Origin: an uncultured Clostridiaceae bacterium
GTDB taxonomy: Bacteria; Bacillota; Clostridia; Clostridiales; Clostridiaceae
Direction of reading: 5' to 3'
DNA: 64,000 nucleotides
NCBI GenBank assembly: GCA_946405135.1
Contig: CAMJGD010000012.1
Location: forward strand, 25,323-89,322
Positions 1-7,678 of this stretch are shown one piece after another (within the stretch, counting starts at the first letter, position 1; every line of letters begins with the position of its first letter). The notes beneath the pieces were generated by a model that was not told the origin of the DNA, searched no databases, and saw nothing but the letters and a program-made list of their open reading frames with translations. The translations under genes and the position numbers were made by a program.

Positions 1-201
1 AAATTGTTTATTACCAAGGAAAATCTTCAAAAGTTTAAAGCTCGAGGCGGAGATATAAAGGTTTTAAATCCAATAAATCTACTATGTATAACCTGTAATC
101 CTAAATCTCCCTTTGGATATGAATTTGATAAAAACATATTTATAGAAAAATTACGGTGTGCTGTTAACCTGCCCGTATTCGATGTATTAAACGAAGAATA
201 A
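1..201 (+). CDS. kamB: KamB-like protein, C-terminal fragment (cut by window start)
   Basis: An open frame enters at base 1 and stops with TAA at 199-201, giving about 66 C-terminal residues of a larger protein. Identity is inferred mainly from position: it lies 17-26 bases upstream of a MutS-like kamC and then kamD-kamE, the order of the lysine-fermentation operon, where kamB precedes kamC. The family has no assigned catalytic role. The visible part contains a Cys pair (CITC) and ends with NEE. No catalytic motif can be judged from this fragment, and the TTG at 4 is internal rather than a start. Confidence 0.6.
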   Translation, partial: KLFITKENLQKFKARGGDIKVLNPINLLCITCNPKSPFGYEFDKNIFIEKLRCAVNLPVFDVLNEE

Positions 202-227
202 TATAAATTAGTAAGAAGGTGGTTAAA

Positions 228-1709
228 ATATACTTCTTAGATAAAGACCAAAGACAGCAGATAGGTTATGACTTTGTTATGGATAAAATAGAAGTATTAA
301 CTCCATTTGGTACTGATATAAAAAAGAATTTAAAACCCTTTAAAAAAAATGAAAAAGAGCTGCTTCTTATAGAGTTAAGAAACATTAACAAAATAGTACA
401 AAACTTTAGTGATTACAAGCACACTTATAGGGGCATAGAAAGGCTTTTACTTAAAGTAAAAGATATAAGAAACTCCATAAAAAGATGTGATAACTTAACC
501 ACTTTAGATGATGTGGAACTCTTTGAAATTAAAAATTTTTCCATGATAATAGAAGAGCTGTATGAGATATATTACCAAGCTAATGAAAGTTTAAATATAG
601 AATGCATTGACTTCTTTTCCTTAAAAGGAGTTATTAAAATATTAGACCCTGAAGAAAATAACATCCCTACTTTCTATATTTATGATTCCTATTCTGAAAA
701 ACTTAAAAATATAAGGGAACAAAAAAGAACGTTAGAAGATAAAATCCTTTTTTCTGAGGATGAAGACTTGGTTTTAAAGCTAAAAGAAGAAAGATTAAAA
801 TATGTAATGCTGGAAGACGAAGAAGAGCTGATTATAAGAAGAAAATTAACAGAACAAATCAATGCCTATGTAAATGCATTAAATAAAAATATAGAATCTA
901 TTGGAAAGTTAGACTTTCTCATAGCAAAATCAAAACTAGCTATAAATTATGAGGCAACCATGCCTGAAATATGTGATTCCATGGATATATGCATAAAAAA
1001 TGCAGTAAATCCAGAAGTGGATCATATACTAGAGCTTAGGGGGAAATCTTTTACACCTATAAATATTAGGCTAAAATCTGGCGTTTCATTAATAACCGGT
1101 GCTAATATGGGCGGCAAAAGTGTAACCCTTAAAACCTTAGTACTAAACTTACTATTAGGGCAGATGGGATTTTTCGTGTTCTGTGAATATGCAAGTTTTC
1201 CCATTGTAGATTTTATATATTTTATTTCAGATGATCTGCAATCTGTATCTCAAGGATTAAGTACTTTTGGTGCTGAAATAATAAAACTTAAGCATGTTAT
1301 AGAACATGCTAAATTAAATACAGGTTTTATTGCTTTAGATGAGTTTGCAAGAGGCACTAATCCAAAGGAAGGAGCTTTTTTAGTAAAATCTCTTTGCAAT
1401 TACTTAAACTCTTTGGATTCTATAAGTTTAGTTTCTACCCATTATGATAATGTGGTAAGTGAAAATATGGTGCATTATCAGGTAATGGGGCTTAAAAATG
1501 TAGATTTTCAGTCACTTAAAAGAAAAATTGATCTTAATAGAACTCACTCTGTAGAAATAATACAGGAACATATGGACTACAGACTAGAGATAGTATCTAC
1601 CAAGGACGAAGTTCCAAAGGATGCTTTGAATATCTGCATACTTCTTGGATTACAAGAAGATATCATAAATATAGCTAAAGAAAATTATTTTAATGAGAAT
1701 ATTTTTTAA
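228..1709 (+). CDS. kamC: MutS-family ATPase of the lysine fermentation operon (KamC)
   Basis: About 493 residues. The C-terminal half is a MutS domain V ATPase: Walker A GANMGGKS at about residue 290, Walker B-type IALDEFARGTNP and a THYD switch further on. The N-terminal half is helical and charged, like the MutS clamp/lever. The N-terminal mismatch-recognition domain of true MutS is absent, so a repair role is not implied. KamC proteins accompany beta-lysine aminomutase genes; a chaperone or reactivation role is only a guess. Start: the GTG at 219 lies inside the AAGAAGG Shine-Dalgarno, while ATA at 228-230 is 8 bases after AAGG and gives a compact N-terminus (YFLDKDQRQQIGYDF). ATA is therefore preferred with caution; an ATG at 279 is the conservative alternative. 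Confidence 0.75.
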   Translation: MYFLDKDQRQQIGYDFVMDKIEVLTPFGTDIKKNLKPFKKNEKELLLIELRNINKIVQNFSDYKHTYRGIERLLLKVKDIRNSIKRCDNLTTLDDVELFEIKNFSMIIEELYEIYYQANESLNIECIDFFSLKGVIKILDPEENNIPTFYIYDSYSEKLKNIREQKRTLEDKILFSEDEDLVLKLKEERLKYVMLEDEEELIIRRKLTEQINAYVNALNKNIESIGKLDFLIAKSKLAINYEATMPEICDSMDICIKNAVNPEVDHILELRGKSFTPINIRLKSGVSLITGANMGGKSVTLKTLVLNLLLGQMGFFVFCEYASFPIVDFIYFISDDLQSVSQGLSTFGAEIIKLKHVIEHAKLNTGFIALDEFARGTNPKEGAFLVKSLCNYLNSLDSISLVSTHYDNVVSENMVHYQVMGLKNVDFQSLKRKIDLNRTHSVEIIQEHMDYRLEIVSTKDEVPKDALNICILLGLQEDIINIAKENYFNENIF

Positions 1710-1728
1710 AAAAGTGAGGAGGAGTAAA

Positions 1729-3285
1729 ATGGAAAGTAAATTACACTTAAATTTTGAAGTAGTAGAAAAAGCAAGACAGCATGCCAATAACATAGCCTTA
1801 GACACTCAGGAATTTATAGACATGCACACTACTGTGGCAGTAGAAAGAACAGTCTGTAGGCTATTGGGCATAGATGGGGTAGATGATTTAGAAGTTCCCT
1901 TGCCTAATGTGGTAGTAGACAATATTGTTAAGGGAGGAGCTCTTTCCCTAGGTGCTGCATATTTCATAGGTAATGCTATATTAGCTACGGGTCTCTCTCC
2001 TCAGGAAATAGCTGAAAAAGTGGCAAGAAACGAAATTGATTTAACAAAACTAGAAACTCATGACTTATTTGAAATAAAAGCTGCTATATCTCCTATAGCA
2101 AAAAGCAGTGTAAAAAAAATAAAAGAGAATAGAGAAAAAAGAGAAGGTTATCTTCAAAAATATGGAGATAAACAAGGCCCTTATCTATATGTAATTGTTG
2201 CTACAGGAAATATATATGAAGATATAACTCAAGCTGTTGCTGCTGCAAAGCAAGGTGCAGATGTAATAGCCGTAATAAGAACTACAGGACAGAGTCTTCT
2301 TGATTATGTACCCTATGGTGCTACTACAGAAGGATTCGGTGGTACTGTAGCCACCCAGGAAAACTTTAGACTTATGAGAAAAGCCTTAGATGAAGTAGGT
2401 GAAGAGCTTGGAAGATATATAAGATTATGCAATTACTGTTCTGGATTATGTATGCCTGAAATCGCAGCTATGGGAGCTCTTGAAAGACTTGATGTAATGC
2501 TAAATGACGCCTTGTATGGAATTTTATTTAGAGATATAAATATGAAAAGGACATTAGTAGACCAATACTTCTCAAGAGTTATAAATGGTTTTGCGGGAGT
2601 TATTATAAATACAGGAGAAGATAACTACTTAACCACTGCTGACGCTGTAGAAGAAGCTCACACAGTACTTGCTTCACAATTTATCAATGAACAGTTTGCC
2701 TTACTTTCAGGGCTTCCTGAAGAGCAAATGGGACTAGGTCATGCTTTTGAAATAAATCCAGATGTAAAAAATGGTTTTCTATATGAATTAGCTCAGGCAC
2801 AAATGGCGAGAGAAATATTCCCTAAGGCACCTCTTAAATATATGCCTCCAACTAAATTTATGACAGGAAATATATTTAAAGGACATGTTCAAGATGCTTT
2901 ATTTAATATGGTAACTATAATGACTCATCAAAAGATTCATCTTTTAGGAATGTTAACTGAAGCTATACACACCCCTCTTATGTCAGATAGAGCTCTCTCT
3001 ATAGAAAATGCACAGTATATATTTAATACTATGGCTGATCTAGGAGATGAAATAACCTTTAAAAAGGGAGGCATAATGGAAGAAAGAGCTAACGAAGTAT
3101 TGAGTAAATCCTGTGAATTATTACACGAAATAGAAGGAGAAGGATTATTTAAAACTATAGAAAAAGGAATTTTTGCTGGAATAAAAAGACCTATAGATGG
3201 TGGGAAAGGCTTATCAGGTGTAGTTGAAAAATCAAAAGATTATTTCAATCCATTCATAGAATTAATGTTAGGGGGGAATAAATAA
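1729..3285 (+). CDS. kamD: D-lysine/beta-lysine 5,6-aminomutase alpha subunit
   Basis: 518 residues. With KamE this forms the adenosylcobalamin- and PLP-dependent 5,6-aminomutase that moves the terminal amino group of beta-lysine (or D-lysine) to carbon 5, leading to 3,5-diaminohexanoate in lysine fermentation. The family assignment rests on full-length resemblance, including the N-terminal region around ARQHANNIALDTQEFIDMHT and the TIM-barrel interior with conserved RTTGQSLLDYVPYGATTEGF. Start: ATG 1729 follows GAGGAGG at ideal spacing; an upstream in-frame ATG at 1693 overlaps kamC and has no ribosome site. The stop overlaps the kamE start by one base (TAATG), implying translational coupling. 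Confidence 0.95.
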   Translation: MESKLHLNFEVVEKARQHANNIALDTQEFIDMHTTVAVERTVCRLLGIDGVDDLEVPLPNVVVDNIVKGGALSLGAAYFIGNAILATGLSPQEIAEKVARNEIDLTKLETHDLFEIKAAISPIAKSSVKKIKENREKREGYLQKYGDKQGPYLYVIVATGNIYEDITQAVAAAKQGADVIAVIRTTGQSLLDYVPYGATTEGFGGTVATQENFRLMRKALDEVGEELGRYIRLCNYCSGLCMPEIAAMGALERLDVMLNDALYGILFRDINMKRTLVDQYFSRVINGFAGVIINTGEDNYLTTADAVEEAHTVLASQFINEQFALLSGLPEEQMGLGHAFEINPDVKNGFLYELAQAQMAREIFPKAPLKYMPPTKFMTGNIFKGHVQDALFNMVTIMTHQKIHLLGMLTEAIHTPLMSDRALSIENAQYIFNTMADLGDEITFKKGGIMEERANEVLSKSCELLHEIEGEGLFKTIEKGIFAGIKRPIDGGKGLSGVVEKSKDYFNPFIELMLGGNK

Positions 3286-4073
3286 TGAGCAGCGGACTAT
3301 ATTCTACAGAAAAAAAAGATTTTGACAAAACTTTAAATTTAAATAAACTAAAACCCTACGGAGATACTATGAATGACGGTAAAGTTCAATTAAGTTTTAC
3401 TTTACCAGTACCCGACAACGATAAAAGTGTTGAGGCCGCTAAAATATTAGCTAAAAAAATGGGACTAGATGATCCTTCTGTGGCTTATCACAGTGCCTTA
3501 GATAAAAGCTTCACATTTTTTGTAGTATACGGCAGCGTAAATCATACCATAGATTACGAATCCATTCATGTAGAAGCAGTTGAAGTAGATACTATGAGCA
3601 TGGATGAAGTTAATGATTATATAAAAGAACATATAAAGAGAAAAATAACTGTAGTTGGTGCAAGCACTGGAACAGATGCTCATACCGTTGGTATAGACGC
3701 TATAATGAATATGAAAGGTTTTGCTGGTCACTATGGCCTAGAAAGGTATGAGATGATAAACGCCTATAACCTTGGTAGTCAAGTTTCTAATGAAGAATTT
3801 ATTAAAAAAGCTATAGAGCTTAAAGCAGATGTACTATTAGTCTCGCAAACTGTAACTCAAAAAAATATACACATAAAAAATCTAACTGAACTTGTAGAAC
3901 TCCTAGAAGCCGAAGGCATAAGAGATAAGGTAATATTGATTTGCGGTGGTCCTAGAATATCTCATGAATTAGCAAAGGAGCTTGGATATGATGCTGGATT
4001 CGGACCAGGCAAATATGCGGATGATGTAGCTACCTTTGCAGTTACAGAAATGGTCGAAAGAAACTTAATATAA
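3285..4073 (+). CDS. kamE: D-lysine/beta-lysine 5,6-aminomutase beta subunit (B12 and PLP binding)
   Basis: 262 residues. This subunit binds adenosylcobalamin through a Rossmann-like C-terminal domain with the base-off motif DAHTVG, whose His is residue 133, and carries the PLP-anchoring Lys at residue 144 (NMKG). Both numbers coincide with the His133 and Lys144 described for the Acetoanaerobium sticklandii enzyme, so the enzyme should be functional. A GGPR loop near residue 220 completes the B12 pocket. The start overlaps the kamD stop, with GGGGGG as the ribosome site. It is the last gene of the operon and is followed by a strong hairpin. Adjacent downstream genes are on the other strand. 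Confidence 0.96.
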   Translation: MSSGLYSTEKKDFDKTLNLNKLKPYGDTMNDGKVQLSFTLPVPDNDKSVEAAKILAKKMGLDDPSVAYHSALDKSFTFFVVYGSVNHTIDYESIHVEAVEVDTMSMDEVNDYIKEHIKRKITVVGASTGTDAHTVGIDAIMNMKGFAGHYGLERYEMINAYNLGSQVSNEEFIKKAIELKADVLLVSQTVTQKNIHIKNLTELVELLEAEGIRDKVILICGGPRISHELAKELGYDAGFGPGKYADDVATFAVTEMVERNLI

Positions 4074-4121
4074 AAGTTTCCCATAAAAAATTATGCATTT
4101 TAACTGACTTTACATGAAAAG

Positions 4122-4167
4122 AGATGTTTTGTAGTAAATATACATTACAAAACATCTTCTTTTTTTC
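4122..4167. terminator. Bidirectional intrinsic terminator between kamE and the GGDEF gene
   Basis: A 12-bp perfect stem, AGATGTTTTGTA (4122-4133) with TACAAAACATCT (4146-4157), is followed on + by a T-rich run to 4167 and preceded by an A-run that serves the - strand. It separates the convergent kam operon and 7TM/GGDEF gene. Confidence 0.85.
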
Positions 4168-7051
4168 ATGAGTTAAATTTCTTTACACTATTTCTTCCTT
4201 GGTTTTTAACTTCATATAAGGCCTTATCTGCTTCTAATATAATGTCCTTAAAACTAGCATGATACTCTTTTAATTCTTGTAAACCCAAGCTTATAGTTAC
4301 TTTCAGCTCCTTACCTGATACCTTGATAGTATGCTGTTCTATTTCTTTTCTTAATCTTTCAGCAATATTATAAGCCTCATCTATGCCAGTTCCCAAAAGA
4401 GTAATAATAAACTCTTCTCCCCCATACCTTCCCAGTATGTCCCCACTTCTTAAATTTAGCTTGCATATGGAAGCCACTTCTTTTAATACCATGTCTCCTG
4501 CATGATGTCCATATTCATCATTTATATTTTTAAAATGATCTAAATCAACCATAATAACAGATAGACTATCATTAAATTCTTTAGCCTTTCTAAATTCCTC
4601 TTCACTAGTCTCAAAAAAATACCTTCTATTGTTAATACCTGTAAGACTATCAGTTATTGCCAACTGTTTTACCTCTCCGAAAAGTTTTGCATTCATAACA
4701 GCATGTTCCACAGCATCCTTTAAGCTTAATAATGTTTTAATTTTTGATTGCAATTCCTCTCTAAAAAATGGCTTTATTATATAGTCATTGGCGCCAATAT
4801 CAAAAGCTAGATTGATCTCCTCCTCAAAATCTTTATTCATCATCATTATTATAGGAAGATCAAAAGCAGAGTATTTTTTTCTTATAATCTTACAGACTTT
4901 AAATCCTGACATCCTAGGCATCATGGAATCAAGCACCAAAAGATCAAATTTGTCATCTTCTTTTCTTAGCTCTTTTAATGCATCTATACCGTTATCAACT
5001 ACAGTTATAGAATAATCTTGTGATGCCAATTGGCTTAATATAATTTGTATATTCGCAAAGTCATCATCTGCTATTAAAATCTTAAATTCGCCTTCAGGGT
5101 TTAACTGTTCATGCTTTTTTTCTTTAGCTACATCAAAATTATCCCTTATAAGAGGATCAATTTTAGGTATATATATTTCAATGTTGCTATCTATTTCTTT
5201 TAAATAGCCACCTTGAAAATTCAGCAAAACTTTAGCTAATTCCATCTCCAATTTGTTATGAGATCCCTCTTTATTCCTGGAACCCAATTTTTTAATGATC
5301 TTTTCATATTTCTTTTTTACTTCTGAAATGGATATTTTGATCATATTATTGTATTCCTGTGCTCTAACCTCTATACATGAGTTATCTATTTGCGTTATTC
5401 TATCCTGAATTATACTAAGTAATATCTTCTGAAATCTATTTTCATCTACATATACAAGAACTAAATTTTGAGGAATATCAATTTTAAGTTCTATATTTTT
5501 TTCTACAAGCTTACTTTTAATAAGCTCATATATTAAATCTAAAATCTGTCTTATATCTACTATGCGGTTGCTTGTAGATATTTTACCATCCTGTATCTTG
5601 GAATAATCCCCCAAATCTTTTACCTTCTCTATAAGATCCATTGAACTATCATTTATAACTTTTAGGTTTTGTATAATATTATCTTCATCCTTTTCATTTA
5701 GCATAGATTTTGAAATTTCAGCTATCATGGTTAAAGATGATTTTATTTCTTTAGATATATTTTCTATAAAATCATCTTTTAATTTATCTAATAAAGCTAG
5801 TCTATCACTTTTATTCTCTACACAACTATAGTTTTTTGAAAGCCTTATATATATACTAAAAACTTGTGTTACTATAAATACAAATAAACCTATAGACATA
5901 TATTGTCCAGTTTTTACAAATCCATTATAATACAAAATATCATTTATTCCTGTTATCATTAAGAAAATATATCCACCTAACACTACACTGGACTCATTAT
6001 AATATATAGTTTGATTTAAAAGAATATAAAATATATAAAATAAAGCTATTCCTATACATCCTTGATATATATTTATATAACTTGTAAATATTGCGGATCT
6101 AAATACTAGGATACAAATCACATATATAATGCTTGTAGAATAAATAAACAATTCCAGCACTCTGCTTATCTTGTCATCATAAAGTTCCTTAAAATATTTC
6201 ATTAAACTTATTATAAAAAAGCATAAGCTTAGATACTCTATCTTGTTGTAAATCTCCCACCCAAAATTATTATTTATAGATACAATAAATCTCTCTCCTA
6301 AAATAGTAATCCTTATGCCTGTAAATAAGCTAGCTAAACATATATATAATTTGGTCTTATTTTTCTTATTAAAAATAAAAAAAAGTAGATTATATATAGC
6401 TAAAATAAAAAATGTAGTGGTAAGAACTACGTCCGTAACTAACCTTATATTATTTTTTTTAATCAAGGCTTTTTCATTTCCAAATTCTATGTTCTCTAGG
6501 AACCCGCCTCTTCTATAACTAAAATTTGATATTTGCATAACTATAGTAAATTCTTTTTTTCTTTGCAAAAAAAATCTTGTATCAGGATATTTTAATGGAA
6601 TTTCTTCAGATATACTTTTTCCAACTTCACCTTTAGACATAATAAGCTCATCATCTACCCACAGCTTGTAAGCACTATCTACAGAAGGAACCCTTAAAGC
6701 CCTCATTACATTTTCATCTTTTGTATTTACCTTTAATACAAAGGTTGCATACCACTTGCCCTTATCCTGCAGATTAAGTGGTTTCCAATTAAAAGGTATG
6801 TCTACATATTCATTGTTTTTACCAAAATCCGTTACTGAATTAGGTTCTAACAGCTGATTAGGGTAAACCCTCCATTGTCCCTCTAAAGGAATTGAATTAC
6901 TCTGACCTAAATCTAATGTAGTTAAATCCATTATCCCATATGAAGCTTTTACATTATTTTTAGAGTTATTATAAATATTAAACATTAAACAAATTATAAA
7001 AATAAGAACTATTGTTAAAATTGGAACAAAAAATTCTTTTAATTTTTTTAT
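4166..7051 (-). CDS. 7TM sensor with degenerate histidine-kinase core, receiver and GGDEF diguanylate cyclase domains
   Basis: About 961 residues from ATA 7051, or 939 from ATG 6985. Order: an N-terminal hydrophobic helix, an extracellular beta-sandwich (7TMR-DISM type, about 50-190), seven membrane helices (about 200-410), a HisKA-like helical pair, a degenerate ATPase region, a receiver domain (Asp-Asp acidic pocket, phospho-acceptor in LVLDSMMP, Lys in IKPFF) and a C-terminal GGDEF domain. GGDEF is intact (YGGEEF) with an inhibitory RxxD site (RSGD) five residues upstream, so it should make c-di-GMP and be product-inhibited. The H-box reads SKEIKSSL, with Lys in place of the phospho-accepting His, and no N-box or GxGxG is visible, so it cannot be a normal kinase. 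It stands alone, convergent with kamE. The upstream start includes the missing N-terminal helix. Confidence 0.88.
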   Translation of the reverse strand: MKKLKEFFVPILTIVLIFIICLMFNIYNNSKNNVKASYGIMDLTTLDLGQSNSIPLEGQWRVYPNQLLEPNSVTDFGKNNEYVDIPFNWKPLNLQDKGKWYATFVLKVNTKDENVMRALRVPSVDSAYKLWVDDELIMSKGEVGKSISEEIPLKYPDTRFFLQRKKEFTIVMQISNFSYRRGGFLENIEFGNEKALIKKNNIRLVTDVVLTTTFFILAIYNLLFFIFNKKNKTKLYICLASLFTGIRITILGERFIVSINNNFGWEIYNKIEYLSLCFFIISLMKYFKELYDDKISRVLELFIYSTSIIYVICILVFRSAIFTSYINIYQGCIGIALFYIFYILLNQTIYYNESSVVLGGYIFLMITGINDILYYNGFVKTGQYMSIGLFVFIVTQVFSIYIRLSKNYSCVENKSDRLALLDKLKDDFIENISKEIKSSLTMIAEISKSMLNEKDEDNIIQNLKVINDSSMDLIEKVKDLGDYSKIQDGKISTSNRIVDIRQILDLIYELIKSKLVEKNIELKIDIPQNLVLVYVDENRFQKILLSIIQDRITQIDNSCIEVRAQEYNNMIKISISEVKKKYEKIIKKLGSRNKEGSHNKLEMELAKVLLNFQGGYLKEIDSNIEIYIPKIDPLIRDNFDVAKEKKHEQLNPEGEFKILIADDDFANIQIILSQLASQDYSITVVDNGIDALKELRKEDDKFDLLVLDSMMPRMSGFKVCKIIRKKYSAFDLPIIMMMNKDFEEEINLAFDIGANDYIIKPFFREELQSKIKTLLSLKDAVEHAVMNAKLFGEVKQLAITDSLTGINNRRYFFETSEEEFRKAKEFNDSLSVIMVDLDHFKNINDEYGHHAGDMVLKEVASICKLNLRSGDILGRYGGEEFIITLLGTGIDEAYNIAERLRKEIEQHTIKVSGKELKVTISLGLQELKEYHASFKDIILEADKALYEVKNQGRNSVKKFNS

Positions 7052-7275
7052 GTTAATGCCCCCTTAATGCCTACTTTACCTGATAATTATTATATCATAT
7101 AAAAATGTCAAAATATATAAAATTATCGCTAATAACATCATGTTTTTTTCTGAAAAATATTAAAATTATAACAATGTTTAAACATATTTTATAAAATTCT
7201 ATGCCTCTCTAACTTAATATTCTTACATCCCCATCCCCATTACAAGAGTATGATGTTTTAAAAGATGAATTATAA

Positions 7276-7425
7276 TTATTTTTTACCTTTTGTATTAATT
7301 ATCCCTGGCTCTAAAGCTGTATTTCCTCTACCTTTATAACCAGTTTTTGAATTTCTGCTTTCTCTATCTGACTGTATCATGCTTTGAGCCTTTATTCCTT
7401 GATTCATATTATCCTTTTGCTTCAT
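7276..7425 (-). CDS. Small hydrophilic protein, 49 residues, function unknown
   Basis: A short ORF with a good ribosome site (AAAGGATGTGAT, 4-9 bases before ATG 7423-7425) and a TAA stop at 7276-7278. The product is very polar, rich in Lys, Asn, Gly, Gln and Ser, has no Cys or Trp and no hydrophobic stretch, and ends GKK. That composition resembles small acid-soluble or other spore-core proteins, but I recognise no family motif. It lies alone between the GGDEF gene and the Med-like gene. Reality rests on the ribosome site and clean composition only. Confidence 0.5.
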   Translation of the reverse strand: MKQKDNMNQGIKAQSMIQSDRESRNSKTGYKGRGNTALEPGIINTKGKK

Positions 7426-7528
7426 ATAATCACATCCTTTGGTACTAATTTATATATAATTATATAATTCCACTATTTTTAATACTTATTCCTAGACTTT
7501 AATATAAATATGAATTACCACCGAAATA

Positions 7529-7584
7529 AGCAGCTGTAACTTTCTTGCTACAATTCTATGAATAGTGGATATTTTACAGCTACT
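7529..7584. repeat. Imperfect inverted repeat (GTAGCTGTAA hairpin)
   Basis: AGCAGCTGTAA at 7529-7539 pairs with TTACAGCTACT at 7574-7584, with one mismatch that becomes a G-U pair when read on the - strand. The following bases on - are T-rich. It lies in a gene-free gap (7426-7678) and could be a weak terminator on the - strand. Confidence 0.45.
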
Positions 7585-7630
7585 CCTACAAATTAATACT
7601 TAATACTTTTATAAAAACCCTTCACTATGT

Positions 7631-7636
7631 TATAAT
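7631..7636 (+). promoter_or_regulatory. Putative -10 element (TATAAT) for the Med/BMP-like gene
   Basis: A consensus TATAAT lies 42 bases before the ATG at 7679, with AGAGGTG as ribosome site between. The -35 position (about 7608-7613, TTTATA) is a poor match, so this is a partial call. Confidence 0.4.
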
Positions 7637-7678
7637 GTTTTAACTAGCTTATTATTAATTATTTAGAGGTGAATACTA

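Noticed and set aside
219..1709. kamC as a true mismatch-repair mutS
   Set aside because: It lacks the N-terminal mismatch-recognition domain and lies in the kam operon.
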